From NCBI GenBank assembly GCA_963743325.1, contig CAVUOZ010000012.1:169608-233607 (forward strand): a DNA stretch of 64,000 bases, written 5' to 3'. Below the pieces are notes generated by a model that did not search any database, had not been told where the DNA came from, and was given only the letters and a program-made list of their open reading frames with translations. Each line of letters starts with the position of its first letter. Position 1 is the first letter of the stretch. Below are positions 8,500 through 16,894 of this stretch, in pieces. The translations under genes were made by a program, and so were the position numbers. The stretch is from DATFVA01 sp963743325 (GTDB taxonomy: Bacteria > Bacteroidota > Ignavibacteria > Ignavibacteriales > Ignavibacteriaceae).

Positions 8500-9597
8500 A
8501 TGGCCGACATTACCAAAAGTGAAATTCTCAGTACCTTAAAGCGAATTGGTGATAAAGAGATCAGTACTGATTTCCTTATTCTTAATTCAATTAAAGAATA
8601 TGAAAGCAAAGGAAACAAATTAAGTTTAACCATTTCAGTTCCAGCCGGAATTGATGTGGACAGGATGAAGGCAAGTTTTACCGCCGCTATAAAAAATGAA
8701 TTTAAAGATCTGAAGAAAATTGATATAAATCTCGAGTCGAAAGTAACTTCACACAAAGATCCGAAAAAAGATGCGATCCTTGCGGGAGTAAAGAACACAA
8801 TTGCAGTAGCCAGCGGAAAAGGCGGAGTCGGTAAAAGCACCGTCGCTGTAAACCTCGCTGTTGCTCTCGCAAAAAAGGGAGCAAAGGTCGGAATTATAGA
8901 TGCAGATATTTATGGACCAAGCATTCCATTAATGCTTGGCATTAATAAAAAACCGCAAATTTTCCAGAGCCGCGATACAATGAAAATGATACCGCTTGTA
9001 AACTATGGAATTAAAATAATCTCTATTGGATTTCTAATTGATGATAATGCTCCCGTCATATGGAGAGGACCCATGGCAAGCGGCGCAGTTAAACAATTTA
9101 TGACTGATGTCGATTGGGATGAGCTTGATTATCTTGTTTTTGATATGCCCCCCGGGACAGGCGACATTCAATTGACCCTGGTTCAGACAATTCCTTTAAC
9201 CGGCGCAGTTATTGTGACTACACCTCAGGAAGTTTCCCTCATAGATGCAAGAAAAGCATTGAAAATGTTTGGCAGAGTGAATGTTCCGGTTCTCGGTATT
9301 GTGGAAAATATGAGTTACTTTATTGCACCGGATACAGGTAAAAAATACGATATTTTTGGAAGTGGCGGAGGTATGGAGCTTGCCAAAGCAACGGAAACAC
9401 CCTTTTTGGGTGGCATTCCTATTGATCCTCGGATAAGGATTGGCGGCGATAAAGGAATACCAATAGTTTATGATATGCCTGATTCGGAACAAGCCGATGC
9501 TATAATGAAAATTGCTGAAAACCTTGGGAAAGAGGTAGATAAGAGAAATTTACAGTCTGATTCCAGAGTGGAAATAATTCTGGATAGTGATGATTAA
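8500..9597 (+). CDS. Mrp/ApbC-type Fe-S cluster carrier ATPase
   Basis: The 365-residue P-loop ATPase of the Mrp/NBP35 family carries or inserts Fe-S clusters. Residues about 1-85 form a MIP18/DUF59-like domain. The deviant Walker A GKGGVGKST lies at about 106-114, with DADIYGPSIPLMLG and DMPPGTGDIQLTL following. In many ApbC proteins a CxxC near the ENMSYF motif binds the cluster; here that stretch reads ENMSYFIAPDTGKKYDIFG, with no Cys. The next gene, 20 bases on, is a NifU-like protein that does have CxxC, so the two probably work together. Confidence 0.92.
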   Translation: MADITKSEILSTLKRIGDKEISTDFLILNSIKEYESKGNKLSLTISVPAGIDVDRMKASFTAAIKNEFKDLKKIDINLESKVTSHKDPKKDAILAGVKNTIAVASGKGGVGKSTVAVNLAVALAKKGAKVGIIDADIYGPSIPLMLGINKKPQIFQSRDTMKMIPLVNYGIKIISIGFLIDDNAPVIWRGPMASGAVKQFMTDVDWDELDYLVFDMPPGTGDIQLTLVQTIPLTGAVIVTTPQEVSLIDARKALKMFGRVNVPVLGIVENMSYFIAPDTGKKYDIFGSGGGMELAKATETPFLGGIPIDPRIRIGGDKGIPIVYDMPDSEQADAIMKIAENLGKEVDKRNLQSDSRVEIILDSDD

Positions 9598-9617
9598 ATT
9601 TTTATCGCGGTATTTTC

Positions 9618-9848
9618 ATGAATGAAAAAGTACTGAAGGCACTGGAAAAAATGAGACCTTACCTGCAGGCAGACAACGGTGATGTGGAACTTATCGGAAT
9701 CAGTGAAGATGGAATTGTCAAAGTAAGACTAACGGGTGCATGTAAATCATGTCCACTTTCGGTGATGACCCTCAGGGCAGGTATTGAAAGAGCTTTAATG
9801 CGCGAAGTGCCGGGCATACGAAGGGTCGAAGCTGTCAGCGATATCTAA
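9618..9848 (+). CDS. NifU-like C-terminal domain protein (Fe-S scaffold)
   Basis: The 76-residue protein consists only of the Nfu/NifU C-terminal domain, a Fe-S scaffold or carrier. It starts with the typical KVLKALEKMRPYLQADNGDVELIG, and has Cys42 and Cys45 in ACKSCPLS, which would ligate a 4Fe-4S cluster between two subunits. It is directly downstream of the Mrp-type ATPase and surely cotranscribed with it. Confidence 0.93.
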   Translation: MNEKVLKALEKMRPYLQADNGDVELIGISEDGIVKVRLTGACKSCPLSVMTLRAGIERALMREVPGIRRVEAVSDI

Positions 9849-9898
9849 GCTTTCTTTGGAATAAACTGATTTCTATTAAGATTACCGGTAAAGCATAA

Positions 9899-10951
9899 AT
9901 GACCGAGAAAAGCATAAAACTAATTACACGATTATCGATCTGGATATTTGTTGCTGCACTGATTTTAATATCGGTATTTCTTCTTTCTGACATTTTCTTA
10001 ATGTTGATTTTTTCCATTCTGCTGGCATTTATTTTCAATCCATTTGTAAGAATGCTTGAGAAAGAAGGTTTCAACCGGTTATCGGCAACATTAATAATTT
10101 TCGGAACAACAGGATTCGCCTTATATGTTATTCTTTCATTTATAATTCCAAATTTCATCATCCAGATGGATGAACTGATGCAGATGCTTCAGTCATTTTC
10201 TCTTCACGATCAATTGATTCAGTTTGAAGCCGAATTATACAGGCTTTTTCCCTTCTTTAAGCCCGGTCAATTGTCACACAACCTGGAAGATTTCATATCA
10301 TCACAATTTGTTAATTCCTTCGATACAGTGTCAGAATTACTAACGGGAATCGTTTCTGTTGTTCTTGTGATTGTTATTATTCCGTTCATAACTTTCTTTC
10401 TTGTTAAAGACAGCAGAAAAATTATGAAGAATATACTCCATATGATTCCTAATAATTATTTTGAGATGTCTTACTGGATTTTGAAAAAAGTCAGTATTCA
10501 GCTTGGAAGATTTGTACGTGCCTGGATTTTTGATGCTACTTTTGTAGGAACTGTAATGGGACTCGGACTTTACTTCATCGGAGTCAACAATGCTTTACCC
10601 CTCGGGGTAATTGCCGGATTTGGTCACCTGGTTCCCTATTTTGGACCGGTTATCGGCGGGATTCCGGCTTTAATAGTTGCTGTAATACAAACAGGTGATT
10701 TGTCACTCGCTCCTTTTATAATTCTGCTTGTGATCATCACCTATACTCTGGATAATGGTTTCGTACAGCCTTTCATATTTTCAAAAAGTGTTGATATGCA
10801 TCCAATCATTATTATTCTTTTAATCATTGCAGGAAGCCAGTTGTTTGGTGTTTTAGGAATGCTGCTGGCAGTACCAACTGCATCAGTAATTAAGACTGCT
10901 GCAAAGGAGATTTATTTTGCATTTAAGAATTATAAGATTGCACGATTATAA
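9899..10951 (+). CDS. AI-2E family transporter (UPF0118/PerM-like permease)
   Basis: The 350-residue polytopic inner-membrane protein has about seven to eight hydrophobic helices: two at the N-terminus (about 12-70), a soluble loop (about 80-150), then a C-terminal membrane block with the family signatures VPYFGPVIGGIPA and VQPFIFSKSVDMHP. Family members have been linked to autoinducer-2 export or Na+/H+ antiport; substrate cannot be read here. It starts 50 bases after the NifU-like gene on the same strand, so it may share that transcript. Confidence 0.9.
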   Translation: MTEKSIKLITRLSIWIFVAALILISVFLLSDIFLMLIFSILLAFIFNPFVRMLEKEGFNRLSATLIIFGTTGFALYVILSFIIPNFIIQMDELMQMLQSFSLHDQLIQFEAELYRLFPFFKPGQLSHNLEDFISSQFVNSFDTVSELLTGIVSVVLVIVIIPFITFFLVKDSRKIMKNILHMIPNNYFEMSYWILKKVSIQLGRFVRAWIFDATFVGTVMGLGLYFIGVNNALPLGVIAGFGHLVPYFGPVIGGIPALIVAVIQTGDLSLAPFIILLVIITYTLDNGFVQPFIFSKSVDMHPIIIILLIIAGSQLFGVLGMLLAVPTASVIKTAAKEIYFAFKNYKIARL

Positions 10952-10967
10952 TTTCATGTACTGTCAC

Positions 10968-11400
10968 TTACAATGACAATTCGTCCTTCCTTCTTTGTTC
11001 CGATTCTTCTTTTTGTCTCATAAGCTGCTGCGTCCAGTTAAACTCTCTAATCAAGTTGTCAACTGCATGCTTGATAAGATAGCAGTATAGATAGAAGCAG
11101 CATAAGCGCCGTTTCAAAAGCGAGTGTGTCTTTGAAAATAAAATAACCGGCACCCGGAGGCAAAGGGATAATTATGAAGTAAATTACAATCCGTCGTATC
11201 GCTCCTCTTTTACCAGGACAAGAAAAATGTAAGGTTGAATAGTGCGGCGGCTATTATCAAAATCAGAATAACAACCATGAGAGATATTAATCCTAATCCA
11301 ATTCCGCGAAGAAGGTAAATCAAAAAGAGAAGAATAATAAATGCAGAATTAGATATATGAAATTGATAGTACAGTATATTCCGAACCGGTCTTCTGATTC
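10968..11400 (-). pseudogene. Decayed small membrane-protein gene (tentative)
   Basis: No intact gene fits this stretch. Read on the minus strand, three consecutive frames give protein-like pieces in a sensible order. About 11400-11215 gives a hydrophobic segment with IILLFLIYLL and a second helix ending LTFFLSW-stop. About 11215-11050 gives a basic stretch, VIYFIIIPLPPGAGYFIF and a further helix. 11050-10968 gives the charged tail LMRQKEESEQRRKDELSL. This looks like one multi-helix protein of about 140 residues broken by two frameshifts, downstream of the MoxR gene. I do not recognise the family. Confidence 0.3.
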
Positions 11401-11711
11401 AACATCTGTTATTACTTTTCGTGATAATGACATTTTCCCTTAAGCTTAAATAGTACCCTTCTTGATATAATAGCAATCCACTCCAAATTATGTTGACAGT
11501 GAATAAGAATATATTGCTGCTTGAATTGAGTGTATATTTTATTATACAACATTGTGCTAACTAAATTTAGCTGAATCATATGTTTCATTCCATTCTCACA
11601 TACGCTCCACATACGCTCTGCACACTTCCTTGGTTCAGTCTTATCCGGTTATGAAACAGGAGGGAATTTTGGGGTTTCCCTGGTGAATAATTAAACAGAA
11701 AACAGATATGA
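11401..11711. other. Gene-free stretch downstream of the MoxR gene
   Basis: This is AT-rich sequence with no convincing gene, no clear terminator and no RNA gene that I can recognise. A 66-codon minus-strand reading frame here has no ribosome binding site and an unnatural composition. Confidence 0.5.
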
Positions 11712-12713
11712 TTAATCCAGCTCTTTTACAAGTTTCTGAATTACATCCACTGAGGTAATTCCATCTGCTTCTGCACTGAAGTTTGTTATAATGCGGTGAC
11801 GCAGAACCGGTGTCATTGCAAATTTAACATCATCGATATTCGGTGTATACCTTCCATTAATTACAGCGCGGGTTTTGGCAGCCATAATCATATATTGCGA
11901 GGCTCTCGGTCCCGCTCCCCACGTTATCCAGTCTTTGATAAATTGGGGTGAAGAACCATTTGTAGGGCGAGTGAGATTTGCGGCTTTTACAGCAAATTCA
12001 ATTACATTATCTGAAACGGGGACTCTTCTGACAAGATCCTGATATAAAATTATTTCTTCTCCCGACACTACTTTTGACAGTTCTGCTTTGTATTCGCTGG
12101 TTGTTGTCTGAACAATTTTTTTTTCTTCTTCGAATGAAGGATAATCAAGCCAAAGATTGAACATAAATCTATCCAGCTGCGCCTCCGGCAAAGGATAAGT
12201 ACCCTCCTGTTCAATAGGATTTTGAGTTGCCAGTACAAAGAACGGTTCAGTTAAAACTTTTGTTACCCCCGCCGTTGTTACTCTGTGTTCCTGCATTGCT
12301 TCTAAAAGCGCAGCCTGGGTTTTAGGAGGGGTTCTGTTTATTTCATCAGCGAGAATTACATTGGCAAATATAGGCCCCTCAACAAAGCGAAAATTTCTTC
12401 TCTTTGAGACCGGGTCTTCTTCCACCAATTCAGTACCAGTTATATCGCCCGGCATCAGATCAGGAGTAAACTGGATGCGGCTGAACTTAAGATCCATGAC
12501 TTCAGCGAGTGTTTTTATAAGAAGTGTTTTCGCAAGTCCCGGTACTCCAACAAGAAGACAATGTCCGCGTGAAAGAAGAGAAATAAGAAGCTGATCTATT
12601 ATCTCTTCCTGGCCGACAATTATTTTACCTATTTCCTTTTTTGTCTGTTTTACTTTTGCATTCAGCTTATCAACTAACTGAACATCTCCTTCACCTGCTT
12701 CTTTCAAATTCAA
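11712..12713 (-). CDS. MoxR family AAA+ ATPase
   Basis: The 333-residue MoxR-type AAA+ ATPase is a chaperone that matures or activates partner proteins, often with von Willebrand A domain partners. Walker A is GVPGLAKT (56-63), Walker B LADEINRTPP (121-130), sensor 1 ATQNP, and the lid carries the typical FAMTPVLRHRI. In most genomes a DUF58 and VWA genes follow; here only degraded sequence follows. Upstream, 14 bases away, is a SurA-like chaperone gene, so it is the last gene of the parvulin cluster. Confidence 0.93.
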   Translation of the reverse strand: MNLKEAGEGDVQLVDKLNAKVKQTKKEIGKIIVGQEEIIDQLLISLLSRGHCLLVGVPGLAKTLLIKTLAEVMDLKFSRIQFTPDLMPGDITGTELVEEDPVSKRRNFRFVEGPIFANVILADEINRTPPKTQAALLEAMQEHRVTTAGVTKVLTEPFFVLATQNPIEQEGTYPLPEAQLDRFMFNLWLDYPSFEEEKKIVQTTTSEYKAELSKVVSGEEIILYQDLVRRVPVSDNVIEFAVKAANLTRPTNGSSPQFIKDWITWGAGPRASQYMIMAAKTRAVINGRYTPNIDDVKFAMTPVLRHRIITNFSAEADGITSVDVIQKLVKELD

Positions 12714-12727
12714 ATCCTTTATTGTTA

Positions 12728-13999
12728 TTATAATCTGATATCGTAATAGATTTTACTTTTAAGACTTTCTATCCATTCCTGGTATTTCTTCTGTCTTTTA
12801 TATTCGTCGGCAAGTTTTTTAATATCTGCATAATCCTTATTGAGATCAGGAGCATGCTGCGGCGTTCTTTCTTCGAGATAAATTATATGATAGCCATAAT
12901 TACCGGCTGAATACTCATATCTTTTGGGAAAACTGATATCCCCGGGCTTAAGATTGGATACTGCATCAAGTACACTCTTATCAAGCTGGTTTATGTAAAA
13001 AGTTCCGAGCTCCCCTCCGAAAGGAGCCGTATCTTTATCTTCACTGTACTTCTTGGCATTGGAAGCAAAAGTATTATCACCCTTAACTATGCTATCTCTT
13101 AGGGCGGTAAGGAAATCGATCGACTTCAGGTCAGCATCTTCATCAGCTTTAATCTTTATCAGAATATGCCGGGCATGGATCGACTCTCCCCTTTTTTCAA
13201 TAAGCTGAATAATATGAAATCCTACAGGAGATTCTACTATCCCCGAAATTTCACCTGGCTGAAGAGCAAATGCTGCTGATTCAAACTCAGGATAAAACAC
13301 ACCTCTCTTTACAAATCCAAGGTCCCCGCCGTCTTTGGCGCTGCCGGGATCATCAGAATATTTCTTCGCCATTTCTCCAAAATCAGTTCCGTTTTTAATA
13401 GAATCCAGAACAGCCTGAGCAAACTCTTTTGCTTTTTCTTTAGCTCCGGATGATGATTTGGGAGAACGAAATATATGGGCTATTTTCACCTTTTCAGGAA
13501 TTACACCAAGACTATCTTTGTAGGTATTGAAAAAATCTTCGACATCATGCCGCGTTGCTTCCACCGTACCAAAATTTTTCTCACGAAGTTTCTGAACCAT
13601 AAGGTTTTTCCTGACATCGTCTCTTAATTCATGTTTGATTTTTTCAATGCTCATTCCATAGACCTGTTCAACACGTTCCTTCGACCCATACTGCTGAATA
13701 AACAATTGAATCTGATAATCAATCCTTTTGTCAATTTCGTCGTCGGTCACTTCTATCGAATCAAGATTAGCTTGAGCATAAGCAAGTTTCTCTTCAATCA
13801 TTGAGGTTAACGTCTGCTTCTTTAATTGCGGCGAATCGGGTGAAACCCCATATCTTGAAGCAAGCAGATTTGTCTGGAAATCGAGCTCACTTTCTGTTAT
13901 TATCTCATTATCTACTACTGCAACAATTTTATCCAGTACATCCTGGGCATAACAAACACCTGCGAGTGAAATTAATATTGCCAGAATCTTAAGTTTCAT
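12728..13999 (-). CDS. SurA-like periplasmic peptidyl-prolyl isomerase with two parvulin domains
   Basis: The 423-residue product has a signal peptide (ILAILISLAGVCYAQ) and a SurA N-terminal chaperone domain (DKIVAVVDNEIITESELDFQ). Two PpiC/parvulin domains follow: about 170-270 (VKIAHIF to GFHIIQLIEKR, with GGDLGFVKRG) and about 275-380 (ARHILIKI to GYHIIYLEER, with GGELGTF). This is the classical SurA architecture for outer-membrane protein folding. It is 8 bases downstream of a related lipoprotein gene. Confidence 0.9.
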   Translation of the reverse strand: MKLKILAILISLAGVCYAQDVLDKIVAVVDNEIITESELDFQTNLLASRYGVSPDSPQLKKQTLTSMIEEKLAYAQANLDSIEVTDDEIDKRIDYQIQLFIQQYGSKERVEQVYGMSIEKIKHELRDDVRKNLMVQKLREKNFGTVEATRHDVEDFFNTYKDSLGVIPEKVKIAHIFRSPKSSSGAKEKAKEFAQAVLDSIKNGTDFGEMAKKYSDDPGSAKDGGDLGFVKRGVFYPEFESAAFALQPGEISGIVESPVGFHIIQLIEKRGESIHARHILIKIKADEDADLKSIDFLTALRDSIVKGDNTFASNAKKYSEDKDTAPFGGELGTFYINQLDKSVLDAVSNLKPGDISFPKRYEYSAGNYGYHIIYLEERTPQHAPDLNKDYADIKKLADEYKRQKKYQEWIESLKSKIYYDIRL

Positions 14000-14006
14000 T
14001 TAACAC

Positions 14007-14855
14007 CTATTTAACTTCTATATCATTTTTTGAATACAATTCTTTAACATAATTTTTAATAAACTGTTCCTTCTGTAAAGCAACATACCTGTCACGTACA
14101 AGCTCATTAATTATTTCGTAAGGAGGAATACTGCCCCTGCCGTATTTCTGAAGCAGCTGGACAATAAAATAATTACCCATGCCATCATTGATCACTATGC
14201 TTATTTCTCCCGGAAGAAGTTCTCTTATTATTCGAAATAGATCGGCCGGCTGAATTTCATATTCGTAAACAAGATTAGAATTTTCATTATAGACAATATT
14301 GGAATCGGATCTAAATGATTCGATTGAATTATCCCACCCATGATTAAAAGCTTTATCCCTGAACTCTATTGCCTTATCTTCATCATCGAACTGAACAAGG
14401 TTTATAAGGAAAGCATTATGAAACAGCTTAAAATTATCCCTGTTTTTATCAAAATACTCTTTAACTTCGGAAGGTTCAATCTTTATCTGTTCTTCATCAA
14501 ATAATTTATTTACCAGGAATGTTACTGCAAGTTGTTTGACCGATTCATTTTTTACACGCAGAAATTCTTTATCATTTAATATTCCGGAATTTTCTGCGTC
14601 CTGGTAAAGTAATTCTTTATCTATCCAGTTTCTGACTATTTCATTTCTGTATAAATTTTTACCGTAACCTGAATCAACGACCGCTGTAAGATCCTCCTGC
14701 GTAAAATATGAATCATTTACTCTGGCAATGAATTCTTTTTTGGGAGATTCTTTACCGCAGCTGCTTAATGCAACTGCGGTAAGAATCAAAAGAAATATTT
14801 TATTCCGTATCTTTAAACGCTTGTTCAAGTTTATCGTAATAAAGTTGAGGATCAT
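14007..14855 (-). CDS. Lipoprotein with SurA-like fold, degenerate parvulin domain
   Basis: The product is predicted to be a lipoprotein: hydrophobic IFLLILTAVALSSC followed by GKE gives a lipobox. The mature part starts KEFIARVNDSYFTQEDL, like the SurA/PrsA N-terminal chaperone domain, but the later region lacks the clear GGDLG and GFHIIK parvulin motifs, so isomerase activity is doubtful. The start is uncertain: I use ATG at 14855, which lies inside the upstream gene; a TTG at 14828, also overlapping it, gives a more usual signal peptide. The reading frame stays open even further upstream, but that part is overlap with the preceding gene. Confidence 0.75.
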   Translation of the reverse strand: MILNFITINLNKRLKIRNKIFLLILTAVALSSCGKESPKKEFIARVNDSYFTQEDLTAVVDSGYGKNLYRNEIVRNWIDKELLYQDAENSGILNDKEFLRVKNESVKQLAVTFLVNKLFDEEQIKIEPSEVKEYFDKNRDNFKLFHNAFLINLVQFDDEDKAIEFRDKAFNHGWDNSIESFRSDSNIVYNENSNLVYEYEIQPADLFRIIRELLPGEISIVINDGMGNYFIVQLLQKYGRGSIPPYEIINELVRDRYVALQKEQFIKNYVKELYSKNDIEVK

Positions 14856-16782
14856 ACCTCTTCTTAAGGCTGTCCAGGTAATCCTTTTCAAGTCTTTTTG
14901 ATTCAGCCTCCTGGTACGCTCCGGAGACTTCAGCTTTTGCTTCTTCAAATGTTTTTGGATGTGCCGGGTCTTTAGCAATAAGTTTTACAATTGCATAACC
15001 GCCAGTATAAGGGAATGGTTCAGAATAGCTGCCGGGTTGAGAAAGCAATTCATTTGTTTTGGTTGCAAGCGGAGAATAATCTAAGGAAACCAGTCCATAA
15101 TTTCCTGCTTTCTGCTTCATATTATTACGCTCTGTATACTTGACTGCGAGCGAATCGAAATCAGCGCCTTTCTGTAATTCACCGTAATAAATGTGGATAA
15201 GCGAATCATTTTTAGAGAATATTTCGCTGAAGTTAATTCTATCCGGCCAAACATATTTATCCTGTGTTTTAAGAAAGTAATCATAAAGCTTTGAACTATC
15301 AGCGTTTATTTTACTCCATATCTCATCATCCTGAAGTTTGAATACATATATTCCATTACGGTAATCATCCATAAGAGCCGCAAATTCTGTATCTGTTTTA
15401 TCAAGATCTGTGGCAGCGACTTCAAGCAGGCTGTCACCAACAACTTTATCAATGGCGGATTTAAGAATATTCCCATCAATCATCCTATTTGAAAATTCAC
15501 GTTCTGAATTCATTCTGTCTACAGCAGTCTGAACGCTTATCGTATCCACTTTATTGTATGTCAATAAAGGTTGATCTTTAATCTCGTCATAATTTTTTAT
15601 TTGGCTTCCAACCCGGAGAGAATCAGAATTCTGGAGCACTTTAGCTAAAACATCTTTATTTACCTCAAATCCATATTTTACTTTCAGTCTGTCTATCAGG
15701 GAATCGTACTCTGTCTGGTATCTTGTTTGTTTGAATATTTTTTCCAGTTCTTCTTTATCCTGATCAAAGCCTGGATCAGATTTTTGGTCAGTTAATTTTA
15801 TAATATGAAAGCCGAAATTAGTCTTTATTATATCTGAAATCTCACCTGGTTTAAGATTAAATGCTGCTTCATCGAACTCTTTAACCATCATTCTTCTGCC
15901 AAAATAACCAAGATCGCCCCCGTTCTTCTTTGAACCTGTATCATCTGAGTATACTTCAGCCAGCTTTGCAAAATCTTCACCTGCTTTGATTTTCTGCATA
16001 ACCGTATCGATTTTTGCTTTAGCATAGGCGGTATCAACTTTGCCTTCGGGGTTATTAAAATTAACGAGAATATGGCTAGCTCTAATTTGCGGGATTCTCT
16101 CCCTCTTTTCTGTAACTTTAATCAGGTGATAGCCGTATCTTGTATGAACCACTGATGGATAAATACCACCAACAGGGGTTGCATATGCAGCGTCTTCAAA
16201 TTCAGGCGGTAAAAGCCCGGCAGTCACATAATAAATATCGCCGCCTATATTTTTAGAATAATTATCATCCGAGTATTTTTTTACCATATCAGAGAATGCG
16301 GCGCCATTTTTAATACTGTCCAGGATTGCCAGGGCACGTTTCTCTGCAGCTGCATCACCGGTTGAATCAGGTCTGATCATTAGATGACTGACACGCAATT
16401 CATATTTTCTTCTATCATACAGATTTTTCAATCCGGGTTCAAGAATTTGTTTCTGAAGAATAAAGGATACTCCGACCTTTTTCTTATAATCCTGAAGTTC
16501 CTGATTCAGTTCAGGATTGGAATCATAATCCCGAACGTAGGCATCTCTTAATTTCATTCTGAAATTGACATATAGATCAAGAAAGTTGTTAAACTGTGAA
16601 AGACTATCGTCTTTTGCGTTTTCATAACTCCCTGAATTCTTAGCATACATTCTTTCGAACTCATTCATCTTTATTTGTTCATCATCAAATTTTGCTACTA
16701 CAATATCAGCATGTTTTGGTGCACAGGAACCCAGAAGAAGAGTAGCCAAAACAGCAAAAGGTAATATGACCCTGCGGAACAT
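14800..16782 (-). CDS. Multi-parvulin peptidyl-prolyl isomerase lipoprotein
   Basis: The 660-residue lipoprotein (FAVLATLLLGSC lipobox) has a SurA-type N-terminal segment (IVVAKFDDEQIKMNEFERMY). Parvulin domain 1 spans about 130-230 (LRVSHLMI to GYHLIKVTEKR) and domain 2 about 235-340 (IRASHILVNF to GFHIIKLTDQ, with GGDLGYFGRR). A third, diverged parvulin-like domain near the C-terminus (about 540-630) includes AGNYGLVSLDYSP. It is the first gene of three consecutive parvulin-type genes. The role is inferred as folding of exported or outer-membrane proteins, perhaps T9SS cargo. Confidence 0.88.
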   Translation of the reverse strand: MFRRVILPFAVLATLLLGSCAPKHADIVVAKFDDEQIKMNEFERMYAKNSGSYENAKDDSLSQFNNFLDLYVNFRMKLRDAYVRDYDSNPELNQELQDYKKKVGVSFILQKQILEPGLKNLYDRRKYELRVSHLMIRPDSTGDAAAEKRALAILDSIKNGAAFSDMVKKYSDDNYSKNIGGDIYYVTAGLLPPEFEDAAYATPVGGIYPSVVHTRYGYHLIKVTEKRERIPQIRASHILVNFNNPEGKVDTAYAKAKIDTVMQKIKAGEDFAKLAEVYSDDTGSKKNGGDLGYFGRRMMVKEFDEAAFNLKPGEISDIIKTNFGFHIIKLTDQKSDPGFDQDKEELEKIFKQTRYQTEYDSLIDRLKVKYGFEVNKDVLAKVLQNSDSLRVGSQIKNYDEIKDQPLLTYNKVDTISVQTAVDRMNSEREFSNRMIDGNILKSAIDKVVGDSLLEVAATDLDKTDTEFAALMDDYRNGIYVFKLQDDEIWSKINADSSKLYDYFLKTQDKYVWPDRINFSEIFSKNDSLIHIYYGELQKGADFDSLAVKYTERNNMKQKAGNYGLVSLDYSPLATKTNELLSQPGSYSEPFPYTGGYAIVKLIAKDPAHPKTFEEAKAEVSGAYQEAESKRLEKDYLDSLKKRYDPQLYYDKLEQAFKDTE

Positions 16783-16894
16783 CTAGTATTTCTCCTTATT
16801 TTTATTTGTTTTATTTTAGCCAGTAATTCTATTTATAGACTGCCTGAAAATCAAGGTAAACCGGTATGGTCAGCCCGTCATTCCAGGCATAAAC

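Noticed and set aside
11412..11612. 66-codon minus-strand reading frame downstream of the MoxR gene
   Set aside because: Composition is unlike a protein (many Ile, Tyr, Gln, His runs), there is no ribosome binding site and no recognisable family.
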